Shown piece after piece: positions 16,692 through 25,722 of a stretch of 64,000 bases of DNA. This DNA comes from Bacillus sp. SG-1 (lineage in GTDB: Bacteria; Bacillota; Bacilli; Bacillales; Bacillaceae_B). The stretch spans positions 310,001-374,000 of the forward strand of contig NZ_ABCF01000001.1 in assembly GCF_000181495.1 (NCBI RefSeq). The letters run 5' to 3'. A program made the position numbers and the translations under genes. Numbering within the stretch: position 1 is the stretch's first letter; each line of letters opens with the position of its first letter. The notes below the pieces were generated by a model that saw only the letters and a program-made list of their open reading frames with translations, searched no databases and had not been told where the DNA came from.

Positions 16692-17736
16692 TTGGATAAC
16701 GGAAGTACTGGAAACATAGAAAGTAAAATCTTGGAACACCAGAAAAAAAGAATCTAGTGTCGTCGGAGCTGGGAAAACTGTTCGCAAATTATCAAGGGGA
16801 TTCCGTATACAGCTGTGTTTTTGAACATTTCTTAGAAGTGGTAGAAGATGATGAGGTACGGGATTTTGTTGATATGGCACTTTCATTTTCAAAAAAACAT
16901 CTTGAGCAAATCAGTATGCTGTTCAAACATGAGAGTATCCCTATTCCTACTGCATTCGGAGAACAGGATGTACACAGGGGAGCTCCGCGGCTCTTCAGTG
17001 ATATATTCATGGTATTTTACACAAGAGAAATGGCCAGAGCTGCTTTTTTAGCCTATGGTTCTGCTCTGTCGACCTCCTATCGCCAGGATGTGGTCTCTTA
17101 TTTTGAAGGTTGTTTGCAAGACTCTGTTCAAGTATATAAAAAAGCGACTGCACTTTTACTGTCTAAGGGCTTTGACATCACAGCACCAGAAATTCCGTAT
17201 CCGGCTAAAGTGGATTTTGTTGAAAAAGAATCTTTTATTTCAATAATTGCAGGTAAAGGTCGACCGCTACTGGGCGTGGAGATCAAACATCTGCAAGTAA
17301 ACATCTACACAAATGCTTTGGGAAAAGCCCTAATGCTTGCTTTCAGCCAGGTTGCCTCTTCAGAAAAACTCAGACAGTTTTTTCGGGAAGGCTCCCAATT
17401 GGCTGGCAAACAGATCACAGAGCTGAGTTCCTTCCTGCAAAGAGATGATTTGCCAAGTCCCCGGGTGCTTGATGACCAGGTGACTGATTCAACAATCTCG
17501 CCATTTTCAGATAAGTTATTGTTATCACATGCGTCTATAGCCACTGCCACCGGTATTACGAATTATGGGCCGCTTTGTCAAAGATATTGCGACATGACAT
17601 TCATACTCAACTTCTGACACTTTCAACAGGGGTTGGCAAATATGCCAATGATGCTTTGAATATGATGATCGAGAATGGATGGCTGGAAGAACCGCCAACT
17701 GCTGCCGACCGCAAAAAGCTTTCGGAGCAGGAATAA
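16692..17736 (+). pseudogene. Two-domain DUF3231 gene with two -1 frameshifts
   Basis: Starts at TTG 16692 (AAGGGGTG 7 nt upstream). Frame 1 stops after 21 codons; adding one A to the A7 run at 16743-16749 gives HQKKKNLVSSELGKL and opens the main frame. Near the end, adding one G to GGG at 17567-17569 turns a false end into NYGAALSKILRHDIH and on to KKLSEQE with TAA at 17736. The repaired product would be 348 aa, normal for the two-domain family. Both lesions are single-base losses in homopolymers, so decay, slippage or sequencing error are all possible. Confidence 0.7.
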
Positions 17737-17751
17737 AAGCTGATGAATAAT

Positions 17752-17783
17752 AAAAAACAACTCAAATTATGGGTTGTTTTTAT
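17752..17783 (+). terminator. Terminator after the DUF3231 genes
   Basis: AAACAACTC and GGGTTGTTT pair around AAATTAT, followed by a T-rich tract. Confidence 0.7.
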
Positions 17784-17811
17784 TTTCGATTTTTTTTGAC
17801 AAGAACTCCTA

Positions 17812-17828
17812 TTGACCACTCTGGTCAA
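17812..17828. promoter_or_regulatory. TetR operator 1
   Basis: Perfect 7-bp palindrome TTGACCACTCTGGTCAA upstream of the TetR gene. Its left arm could also be a -35 box (with TATCAT 18 bp on), so binding would block RNA polymerase. Confidence 0.7.
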
Positions 17829-17845
17829 CGAGGGGTATCATGTAG

Positions 17846-17862
17846 TTGACCGGAGTGGTCAA
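17846..17862. promoter_or_regulatory. TetR operator 2
   Basis: TTGACCGGAGTGGTCAA, the same palindrome as operator 1 with 6-bp arms, 34 bp away centre to centre. It lies downstream of the likely -10. Confidence 0.7.
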
Positions 17863-17892
17863 TGATATATCCGACTCCGTGGAGGTGTTGCA

Positions 17893-18516
17893 ATGGATAT
17901 AAAATTTTTCAGTATTGATCAAGAAAAGCAAGACAGGATATTGAATGCTGCTTTAAAAGAGTTTGCTATGAAAGGCTATAAAAATGCCTCCACAAATGAA
18001 ATTGTGAGAGAGGCCGGTATTTCTAAAGGGTTGTTGTTTCACTATTTCAAGAGTAAAAAAGACTTGTATCTGTTCCTGTTCGATCATTTTGTAGACATTT
18101 TGATTGAGAAAATGAAGCAGGAAGTCAATTGGAAAGTAAGGGACATTTTTGTGAGAAACCGAGAAATGGCTGTAGTGAAAATGGAATTATTTCACGAATA
18201 TCCTCAGGTGTTTGATTTTTTTAATGGAATCTTCTTTGAAGAGGATAAGGACATAAGCAAAGAATTGGAATATCGCAAAAATGAGTTTTTGAGCAAAAAC
18301 TACAGGGATATGATGAAAGATATCGACACTAGCCAATTCAGAGAGGGAGTGGATATCGAGAAAGCGGTAGACATCATCGCCTGGTCGCTGGAGGGATTTT
18401 CAAACAGAATACAAGCGAAAGTTAAAGGAATGAATCTGCAAGAAATAAATATAGAAGAAACCCTTGCTCAAATGGATGAATATCTGAATGTGTTAAAAAA
18501 TTCATTTTATAAGTAA
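17893..18516 (+). CDS. TetR-family repressor of the ABC exporter
   Basis: A 207-aa TetR-family regulator. The N-terminal helix-turn-helix is visible as ILNAALKEFAMKGYKNASTN then GISKGLLFHYFKSKKDLY; the C-terminal ligand domain is unconserved. It precedes the exporter genes by 24 bp and is probably autoregulated through the two palindromes at 17812 and 17846. A ribosome site (GGAGGTG) precedes the ATG. The inducer is probably a compound the transporter exports; it cannot be named from sequence. Confidence 0.85.
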   Translation: MDIKFFSIDQEKQDRILNAALKEFAMKGYKNASTNEIVREAGISKGLLFHYFKSKKDLYLFLFDHFVDILIEKMKQEVNWKVRDIFVRNREMAVVKMELFHEYPQVFDFFNGIFFEEDKDISKELEYRKNEFLSKNYRDMMKDIDTSQFREGVDIEKAVDIIAWSLEGFSNRIQAKVKGMNLQEINIEETLAQMDEYLNVLKNSFYK

Positions 18517-18540
18517 GCTCAAGGAAGAGGGGGAGAGGGT

Positions 18541-19458
18541 ATGGCTGTATTAAAAACGAGAAACTTAACCAAGAAATTTGGGGAATTCACGGCCCTGAAC
18601 GGAGTCGACATCGAGGTGAACCAAGGGGAGGTCTTTGGCTTCATTGGTCCTAATGGGGCAGGTAAATCAACAACCATCCGAATTCTGCTGGGTGCCTTAA
18701 AAGCATCCAACGGAGAAGCAACAATCTTCGGAAAGGATGCATGGAAAGATGCAGTCGACATTCACAAGAGGATAGCCTACGTTCCAGGAGACGTGAATCT
18801 CTGGCCGAATCTGACCGGCGGGGAAGTCATCGACCTGTTTATGAAACTGAGAGATGTAGTAAATAAGGAAAAACGTGAAATGCTTATTGAGAAATTCAAC
18901 TTGGACCCGACGAAGAAATGCAGAACCTACTCAAAAGGGAATCGCCAGAAGGTAGCCCTTGTTGCCGCGTTTGCATCTGACGCTGATCTCTATATCCTGG
19001 ATGAACCGACTTCCGGTCTGGATCCGTTGATGGAACGGGTTTTCCAGGAATGTGTCGGGGAAGTGAAAGCAGAAGGGAAAAGTGTTCTGTTATCAAGCCA
19101 TATTTTATCAGAAGTAGAAAAGCTATGTGACCGAGTCGGAATTATCCGCCAAGGACAAATCATAGAAACAGGCACATTGACTGAGCTGCGTCATTTAACC
19201 AGAACTCATTTACTGCTGGAAACCATTCGGCCGCTTGACTCGCTTGATCAGGTTGCAGGCGTACATGATATCAAGAAAAACGGTGAAGAGGTTTCCTTCC
19301 AGGCAGACTCCGAAGAGCTTGATAATGTCATTCGTTTTGTCAGCGGCTTTGGAATCAAAAGGCTCGAAAGTGCACCTCCTACGTTGGAAGATTTATTCAT
19401 GAGGCATTATGATGCTGACAGGACGGTTACCGTTTCAGGAGCCGGAGGTGAATCCTGA
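18541..19458 (+). CDS. ABC exporter ATP-binding protein
   Basis: A 305-aa ATPase of the drug/antibiotic exporter type. Walker A is GPNGAGKST, the signature is the variant YSKGNRQKVALVAAF, Walker B is LYILDEPTSGLDP and the switch His is in SSHILSEVEKL. The C-terminal 80 residues are the regulatory extension seen in CcmA/DrrA-like ATPases. Its TGA stop overlaps the start of the permease gene, so the two are coupled. Likely regulated by the upstream TetR protein. Confidence 0.9.
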   Translation: MAVLKTRNLTKKFGEFTALNGVDIEVNQGEVFGFIGPNGAGKSTTIRILLGALKASNGEATIFGKDAWKDAVDIHKRIAYVPGDVNLWPNLTGGEVIDLFMKLRDVVNKEKREMLIEKFNLDPTKKCRTYSKGNRQKVALVAAFASDADLYILDEPTSGLDPLMERVFQECVGEVKAEGKSVLLSSHILSEVEKLCDRVGIIRQGQIIETGTLTELRHLTRTHLLLETIRPLDSLDQVAGVHDIKKNGEEVSFQADSEELDNVIRFVSGFGIKRLESAPPTLEDLFMRHYDADRTVTVSGAGGES

Positions 19459-21062
19459 TGGCTGGCCCCTTGTTCAGTAATACAGGTATGTTGATACAGA
19501 CCATATTGCGTCAGGATCGAATTCGGATTGGGATATGGATTGTATCGCTGGCAATTTTGTCATACATGACGGCAGGAGCGTTTAAAGGTTTGTATCCTAC
19601 AAAGGAAAGCAGGCAGGCGATTGCCGAAACGATGATGAATCCTGCCATGACGGCAATGCTCGGTAAATCTTATGGTATTGATAACTATACGTATGGTGCA
19701 ATGTTTGCTCATGAAATGCTTCTTTTTACCGCGATTGCAGTGGCCATCATGAGTATTCTTCTGACTGTCCGCCATACCCGTGCCGAGGAAGAAGAAGGAC
19801 GAATTGAGATGATTCGGTCGCTTCCCGTAGGAAGGCTGGCTAATTTGAATGGGACGCTTTTGGTTGTAGCTTTAACAAACGTCCTGCTTGCCTTCATTGT
19901 CGGTTTAGGATTGTATGCAATGGGAATCGAAAGCATAGATTTGAAAGGCTCTTTGCTTTACGGAGCCGCCCTTGGTTCGACAGGACTATTTTTCTCAGGC
20001 GTCACATCAGTTTTTGCCCAGTTGTCTGATTCCTCAAGAGGAACGATTGGTTTTTCTTTTACCATTCTGGGGGCGGCCTATCTAGTCAGGGCTGTTGGAG
20101 ACGTAAGCAATGAGACGCTTTCCTGGTTTTCTCCGCTCGGCTGGATTCTTGGGTCAGAGGTTTATGTCAACAACTACTGGTGGCCGATCATTTTAACTGC
20201 CGCTGTTTCATTGGCACTTATGTTTCTGGCATTATATCTGAACAGCATTAGAGATATAGGCTCAGGTTTTCTGCCATCGAGGCCTGGTAAAAGATTCGCT
20301 TCGGTGTTTTTGCAGAGCCCTTTTGGCCTGGCAGTAAGGCTTCAACGGACGGGCATGATTACATGGGGTGTCGGAATGCTGCTCATGGGTGTTTCTTACG
20401 GTTCCGTTTTTGGTGACTTAGAATCCTTCTTCAATGAGATTGAAATGATGCAGCAGCTTTTGCCTTCTGCAGATGGATTTTCTCTGACAGAACAATTCAC
20501 GGCAAAGATAATGTCCGTATTAGCGATAATCAGCACAGTGCCAGCCCTCATGGTCGTCTTTAAGCTAAAAGGAGAAGAAAAGGCTCAGCGCACAGAACAC
20601 ATTCTTGCACGTCCCGTATCAAGAACTCGTTTGCTGGGCAGCTATTTGGCACTATCACTCATTGTCTCAATAGTCATGCAGGGTATTGCCGCAATAGGTC
20701 TTGGTGTAACAGCAGACGCGGTGTTGGATAAAGGAATTGGCTTAACGACTTTTCTTGAAGCCGGAATGGTCTATCTTCCTGCAATATGGATGGTAATCGC
20801 GCTTGGCGTGCTCCTTGTCGGCTTTCTGCCTAATCTCACAGGGGTGACGTGGATGTATCTTGGATATTCGTTCTTCGTCATCTACCTTGGCGGTTTATTC
20901 CAGTTTGACGAATGGGTGGGAAATCTGTCCCCGTTCGGCCATATACCGGAACTGCCGATTGAGAAGATGAATATCTTAAGTATTAGCACTTTGACATTAA
21001 TAGCCCTCGTTGTCATGGCTGCCGGTTTTGTGGGGTACAATCGTCGGGATATTCAAGGGTGA
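19458..21062 (+). CDS. ABC exporter permease (antibiotic-exporter type)
   Basis: A 534-aa membrane protein with about twelve hydrophobic segments, i.e. two six-helix halves fused, which matches the polyketide-antibiotic exporter permeases found next to TetR and DrrA-like genes. The halves share the motif TRAEEEEGRIEMIRSLPVGR and, later, EEKAQRTEHILARPVSRTRL, an internal duplication. It begins at the ATG overlapping the ATPase stop. Role inferred: efflux of a toxic amphiphile or antibiotic. Confidence 0.85.
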   Translation: MAGPLFSNTGMLIQTILRQDRIRIGIWIVSLAILSYMTAGAFKGLYPTKESRQAIAETMMNPAMTAMLGKSYGIDNYTYGAMFAHEMLLFTAIAVAIMSILLTVRHTRAEEEEGRIEMIRSLPVGRLANLNGTLLVVALTNVLLAFIVGLGLYAMGIESIDLKGSLLYGAALGSTGLFFSGVTSVFAQLSDSSRGTIGFSFTILGAAYLVRAVGDVSNETLSWFSPLGWILGSEVYVNNYWWPIILTAAVSLALMFLALYLNSIRDIGSGFLPSRPGKRFASVFLQSPFGLAVRLQRTGMITWGVGMLLMGVSYGSVFGDLESFFNEIEMMQQLLPSADGFSLTEQFTAKIMSVLAIISTVPALMVVFKLKGEEKAQRTEHILARPVSRTRLLGSYLALSLIVSIVMQGIAAIGLGVTADAVLDKGIGLTTFLEAGMVYLPAIWMVIALGVLLVGFLPNLTGVTWMYLGYSFFVIYLGGLFQFDEWVGNLSPFGHIPELPIEKMNILSISTLTLIALVVMAAGFVGYNRRDIQG

Positions 21063-21393
21063 ATTTTTTGGCTCATCTTCTTAGTGGGGGATGGGCTTTT
21101 TTTAAATTTACCCCTATCTTTATTTAGAAGGTGTATTGGATTGGGTGCTGGGTTTGATACTCACATATTAATAGTCGATAGATTATTATGTGAGTGTAAC
21201 AACATACAAATCAGGGGAAGGTGATTTACTAGAATAGGGGAAAATCAACTGCCAATCTAGTATGCGCTAAACTGCAAAATGATCTACAAAACAAAAAGGG
21301 CAGGTAAATAGAAACATGCTGTCAGGGCAGTTTTTTTGAAAATGAATCCCCCTGAAACCAGGAAAGCCGCCATCCAGGCGGCATTTCAAATCA
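21063..21393. other. Intergenic region with terminators and palindromes
   Basis: GCTCATC/GATGGGC with a T-run (21071-21103) terminates the exporter operon. ACTCACATA...TATGTGAGT at 21159-21195 is a long hairpin without a T-run. AACTGCC at 21249 could pair with GGGCAGTT at 21323, which ends in seven Ts. GCCGCC/GGCGGC at 21366-21382 terminates the minus-strand MFS gene. No coding gene seen. Confidence 0.55.
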
Positions 21394-22629
21394 TTATGCT
21401 TTTACCGTCTCTCCAGCAGCTGTTCCATACTTTATTACTGCAGGTGTGAAGAATCCGATAAATCCTGACAGCATCCCAAGGGCACCGCCATAAAAATAAA
21501 TTTCATGCACACCGACTGCATCAATCAGCCAGCCACTGGTAGCCTGCGCGACGGGGGTCATTCCCTGGGCGGCGATCAAAATGATACTGTATACACGTCC
21601 CATCATATGCTGTGGAATGATCATTTGCGAGATGCTCTGTTCAAGTACACCAAGGGTAGCGCCGGCAGCACCGATCAATGCCACCAGAAAAGCGACCTGC
21701 CAATGATTTTGAGTAAACCCGATAAAGAAAATGATTGTACCTTGCATGAACAAGGTGGCCATCTTTGCGCGAAGACTGGGTCTCCTAATTACAATAAAAA
21801 CTGACAGCAAAATCGAAGCGACAATTCCTCCGGTTCCCAGTCCAGCTTGCATCTGACTCAGCCCTGGTGCACCAACTCCGTATTCTTCTGCAAGAAAGGG
21901 AAGACCGACAAGAATTGTACTCATGGCCATATTGCCAAAAACAGCGGTTACAATGATGACAAGAAGGATAGAACTTCCTGCGACGAATCGTGCACCATCA
22001 AGCATGTCGGATAATACTGATTTTTTCTCTGTCACAAGTTCTTTTACTATAGGCAGCAGTTGGATAAAAAAGAGGGTAGCTGCCGAGATCAAGAAGCTGA
22101 AGGCAGTGAGCGTAAAACTGAGGGTGAAACCAAACAGATTGATTAAAACGCCACCCAGGAGCGGCCCAGCAATCGCAGCTATCTGCCAGGTTCCCGTCAG
22201 TACGGAATTGGACTGTGTATACTGTTCTTTATGAACGATCCGCTGGCGAATGGCGGTGACTGCTGGCCAATAAAAAGCGTCCACTATGCCAAAGATCGTC
22301 CCCAGCCCGAAGATAAACGGAAGGGATACATGTCCGGTCAATGATGTGCCAGCATAAGTAAATAACACAACTGCTCTCAGTGTATCTGACCAAAACATCA
22401 CAATACGGGAAGAGAAGCGGTCAACCACAATCCCTCCGAAAAGCATAAACACCACACGGGGAACCCCGACAAATAAGAGAAAGGTACCCATCACTACACC
22501 TGAACCGGTCATCTTAACAATGAGCCAGGATATAGTAAGAATAAAAATGGCATCTCCCAGTGTAGAAAAAAGATAACCCAACCAATACATAACAAAATTT
22601 CTGCTTTTAAAAATCTCCCATTTCCCCAT
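21394..22629 (-). CDS. MFS exporter (EntS/MFS_3 type)
   Basis: A 411-aa major facilitator with about twelve membrane segments. The loop-2 motif appears as GGIVVDRFSSR, followed by a long hydrophobic series; it starts with the WEIFKSRNFVMYWLGYLFS-type N-terminus of EntS-like exporters. AGAGGTG lies 6 nt before the ATG. Single-gene unit on the minus strand, convergent with the TetR-ABC operon. Probably exports a siderophore or drug-like compound; the substrate is not determinable. Confidence 0.8.
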   Translation of the reverse strand: MGKWEIFKSRNFVMYWLGYLFSTLGDAIFILTISWLIVKMTGSGVVMGTFLLFVGVPRVVFMLFGGIVVDRFSSRIVMFWSDTLRAVVLFTYAGTSLTGHVSLPFIFGLGTIFGIVDAFYWPAVTAIRQRIVHKEQYTQSNSVLTGTWQIAAIAGPLLGGVLINLFGFTLSFTLTAFSFLISAATLFFIQLLPIVKELVTEKKSVLSDMLDGARFVAGSSILLVIIVTAVFGNMAMSTILVGLPFLAEEYGVGAPGLSQMQAGLGTGGIVASILLSVFIVIRRPSLRAKMATLFMQGTIIFFIGFTQNHWQVAFLVALIGAAGATLGVLEQSISQMIIPQHMMGRVYSIILIAAQGMTPVAQATSGWLIDAVGVHEIYFYGGALGMLSGFIGFFTPAVIKYGTAAGETVKA

Positions 22630-22979
22630 CTGAACACCTCTTTACTTTGGTTCCTAATACTTCCATAATATCCTAAAAAAGTCAGGGTGCCTATACACTT
22701 GAAAGCGATTTCTTAAAACTGTCAAGAAGAAATAGGAGGGAGTTATTATAAAGAAAAATGGTGCGGTAGGGGAGCAAGGCGATGTTGGATAGGAATGCAA
22801 TCTTTTGCAATCAGATTCATGTTTAGGGGTACCTGACTATTTAAGTTTCTTAGGGAATAGTCCGTCTTTTTCAGTAGACCCAAAAAAATAGTCAATTTCT
22901 CTTTGAAGCCCCTATAATTCACCTACTAAAAGGTAACACAAACCCATGAAGCCCAGCTCTCCTCCGTGTTTCCGTTAAA

Positions 22980-23516
22980 TTAGTCACTCCTGCTGCTCCG
23001 CAAAACCGTGATAAACCCATCCAGAATGTCATGACTGACCTTGAACCCTTTCCGTTTATAAAACTCTAAGGCATTATCATTCCCATTTGAAACAAAGATA
23101 AAGTAGTCCTCAATATCATTAAATTGATTCAGCCAATCCATGGACATTTTAAATAAGGTGGAGCCGACTCCATACGCCCTGTACTCTTCTTTTATATAAA
23201 ATTGCGAAAGACATCCCACATTTTCCTTGCTTACAGATGAAAGGTCAAAAAAGGTCGCAAAATCACTGTCATAGGCCTCTTTGGGTGAAATATTGGAGTA
23301 AACATATCCTACAATATTGTTTCCGTCTTTTACTGCTGCCAGATAGTTATGTATGGCTTTGTTCAGAGAAGGGATCATCCTTGTTTCAAAGTTCATGTTG
23401 TCAAAAAATTCAGGACTGATGGAGGCTCTAGACTTCTGAAACGCCATAAGCTCATTGCATGTATCTCTCAAACACTCGGCATCTTCTTCACTTATAATTT
23501 CGTATTGTAAATTCAT
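22980..23516 (-). CDS. GNAT N-acetyltransferase
   Basis: A 178-aa acetyltransferase of the GNAT fold. The acetyl-CoA pyrophosphate loop is EEYRAYGVGSTLF, followed by NGNDNALEFYKRKGFKV, both diagnostic. ATG 23516 has AAAGGAG 7 nt upstream; the TTG two codons earlier is not needed. Substrate unknown. The 350 bp between it and the MFS gene hold no gene I can support. Confidence 0.8.
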   Translation of the reverse strand: MNLQYEIISEEDAECLRDTCNELMAFQKSRASISPEFFDNMNFETRMIPSLNKAIHNYLAAVKDGNNIVGYVYSNISPKEAYDSDFATFFDLSSVSKENVGCLSQFYIKEEYRAYGVGSTLFKMSMDWLNQFNDIEDYFIFVSNGNDNALEFYKRKGFKVSHDILDGFITVLRSSRSD

Positions 23517-23546
23517 TAGCAATCTCCTTTAATATTTTTTAATACT

Positions 23547-23605
23547 CTCAAGGCAGTTTTAAGCTCCAAAAGAAGGAAACATGTCCTTGAGGAAAGTCTT
23601 CAAGA
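23547..23605 (+). repeat. Single 53-bp unit related to the array at 46.7 kb
   Basis: CTCAAGGCAGTTTT at 23547 is followed 34 bp later by ATGTCCTTGAGG, and 53 bp from its start by another TCAAGAG. The 46766 unit has the same two blocks at the same offsets. CTCAAGG and CCTTGAG are inverted repeats within the unit. Confidence 0.6.
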
Positions 23606-23861
23606 GAATTTTCAGGCTTGACAGATATACACTTATGAAAACCCCAAACCAGCTGTTCAATCACATGCCTTTTTTACTACTTAACCAGATTCACCCCGGC
23701 GTGTAAATAAGAAAACAGTCGCAATACTCAAAAAAAAAATTTATTGATCTATCAATAAAGGTAACGCTTACATGAATATTTCAGGAAAAATGTGTATTGA
23801 CTTCCAGCAATATAGGGATTATTATCCTGTATAGAATTAAAAAATAATTTCATAAATTCAA

Positions 23862-23960
23862 TTATCAAGAGTGACCGAGGGATCAGGCCCTATGACGTCC
23901 GGCAACCTCCAGTATGGAACGGTGCTAATTCCTGCAGAGTGATTTCATTCTGAAAGATAA
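23862..23960 (+). promoter_or_regulatory. SAM-I (S-box) riboswitch aptamer
   Basis: Contains the S-box core in order: TTATCAAGAG, GACCGAGGGA, GGCCCTATGACG, CCGGCAACC, GGTGCTAATTCC and the closing GATAAG, which pairs with TTATC to form P1. It binds S-adenosylmethionine and controls the downstream metNIQ operon. Confidence 0.95.
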
Positions 23961-23975
23961 GTGATCGATACACGG

Positions 23976-24008
23976 ATGCTTCTTTCAGTTGAAAGGGGCA
24001 TTTTTTAT
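23976..24008 (+). terminator. S-box terminator (expression platform)
   Basis: ATGCTTCTTTC and GAAAGGGGCAT form an 11-bp stem with loop AGTT and a T-run. It ends transcription before metN when SAM is bound. Confidence 0.9.
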
Positions 24009-24032
24009 TTTGGCAAAAAAAGGGGGTACATC

Positions 24033-25046
24033 ATGATCAAGATAAGGAATCTGGTTAAAGAATATAAAACGAAGAAGCAGACCGTCATTGGTGTGGATCA
24101 TGTTTCTGTCACGATCAATAAAGGTGAGATTTTTGGGATAGTCGGTTACAGCGGGGCGGGGAAGAGTTCATTGATCCGTTGCTTAAACCTTCTGGAGAAG
24201 CCGACTTCGGGGGAGATCATTATTGACGGGCAGGATTTGACAAAGCTTTCGTCAAGGGATTTGAGGCAGGCACGCCAGAAGATCAGCATGATTTTTCAGC
24301 ATTTTCACTTGATCAAAGCGAAGACCGTGTTTGAGAATCTTGCATTTGCTCTTAAAGCGGCCAGGGTTCCCAAAGCTGAAGTAAAGCCGAGGGTGACAGA
24401 GTTATTGAAAAAGGTTGGATTGAGTGATAAAGCGAATGCCTATCCTGCCCAGCTCAGCGGGGGGCAGAAGCAGAGAGTGGGAATTGCCCGGGCTCTGGCA
24501 AACAATCCTTCGGTTCTGTTATGTGATGAAGCAACATCCGCTCTCGATCCGAGTACAACAAAGTCAATACTCAGACTCTTGAAAGATATCAACAAAGAAC
24601 TAGGGTTGACCATTGTGCTCATCACACACGAAATGGAAGTGGTGAAAGAAATCTGTGACAGGATGGCCGTGATGCAGGATGGGAGAATTATAGAGGAAGG
24701 CTCAGTCTACGATTTGTTTGCTAATCCTCAAGAGCACTTGACCCGGCAATTCATTGAGAATATCCTGCAGTTTGAGTTGCCGCCGCATCTGCTTCAGTCC
24801 AGACAAGGTAAGCTGATTAAAATCCAGTTCAAAGGGTCGATTGCTGAAGAAAGTGTTGTTTCTGATGTCTTCCAGAAGTATAAAGTGAGAGGCAATATCC
24901 TGCATGGGAAAATTGAGTACATTCAGAATATACCTTTGGGAATCTTCATTATGGAATTGATCGGTGATGCCGCGGAAATAGACGCGGCCATTCGTTATAT
25001 CCGTATTAAAACGCAAAGTTTGGAGGTGCTTGAGCATGCTGCCTGA
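24033..25046 (+). CDS. metN: Methionine ABC importer ATPase MetN
   Basis: A 337-aa ATPase of the D/L-methionine importer. Walker A is GYSGAGKSS, the signature LSGGQKQRVGIARAL, Walker B VLLCDEATSALDP, and the switch His in LITHEMEVV. The last ~90 residues are the NIL/C2 domain that senses methionine and inhibits transport. ATG 24033 follows an AGGGGG motif; the longer frame would begin inside the S-box terminator. First gene of the S-box-controlled operon. Confidence 0.95.
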   Translation: MIKIRNLVKEYKTKKQTVIGVDHVSVTINKGEIFGIVGYSGAGKSSLIRCLNLLEKPTSGEIIIDGQDLTKLSSRDLRQARQKISMIFQHFHLIKAKTVFENLAFALKAARVPKAEVKPRVTELLKKVGLSDKANAYPAQLSGGQKQRVGIARALANNPSVLLCDEATSALDPSTTKSILRLLKDINKELGLTIVLITHEMEVVKEICDRMAVMQDGRIIEEGSVYDLFANPQEHLTRQFIENILQFELPPHLLQSRQGKLIKIQFKGSIAEESVVSDVFQKYKVRGNILHGKIEYIQNIPLGIFIMELIGDAAEIDAAIRYIRIKTQSLEVLEHAA

Positions 25047-25701
25047 ATCATTGACGGCCATCATACCGGAGCTGAACAAAGCATTTTTTGAAACGATTTA
25101 TATGGTGGGGATATCGCTTTCCGTATCGATTCTTATCGGCTTGCCGCTGGGAATCTTGTTGTTCGTCACAGATAAAGGGTTGTTCCTTCAAAACAGTTTT
25201 ATCAAAAAAGTTGTCGGGTTTTTCGTCAATATGATCCGCTCTATTCCATTTATCATTTTACTGGTTGCATTGCTGCCATTGACGAAAATTCTGACAGGGA
25301 CAACGATTGGTCCAACAGCGGCTTCGGTTTCACTGTCTGTCGCCGGGATTCCGTTTTTTGCAAGAATGGTAGAAACCTCTTTGCGGGAAATTGACAAAGG
25401 TGTGATTGAAGCATCGGTATCCGTGGGTGCGAGCCCTTGGATGATCATTAAAGATGTCCTTCTACCGGAAGCGAGGCCAGCTCTTATCCAGGCTGTAACA
25501 ATTACAACCATCAGCCTTGTTGCTTTTTCCGCGATGGCTGGCATTGTCGGCGGCGGGGGAGTCGGTGACCTGGCAATCCGCTTTGGATATTATCGCTATG
25601 ACAATGTCATTATGGTGACGACAGTTGTCATCTTGATTTGTTTGGTTCAAATCATCCAGTACACGGGTGATATTTTTGCAAGATTAGTAGATAAAAGATA
25701 A
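25036..25701 (+). CDS. metI: Methionine ABC importer permease MetI
   Basis: A 221-aa permease with five hydrophobic segments and the coupling loop EASVSVGASPWMIIKDVLLPEARPAL split over the usual EAA motif. It overlaps metN by 11 bp; ATG 25036 has GGAGGTG 7 nt upstream. Works with MetN and MetQ at the cytoplasmic membrane. Confidence 0.95.
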   Translation: MLPESLTAIIPELNKAFFETIYMVGISLSVSILIGLPLGILLFVTDKGLFLQNSFIKKVVGFFVNMIRSIPFIILLVALLPLTKILTGTTIGPTAASVSLSVAGIPFFARMVETSLREIDKGVIEASVSVGASPWMIIKDVLLPEARPALIQAVTITTISLVAFSAMAGIVGGGGVGDLAIRFGYYRYDNVIMVTTVVILICLVQIIQYTGDIFARLVDKR

Positions 25702-25722
25702 TAATTTCAGGGGGAAAAGAAC

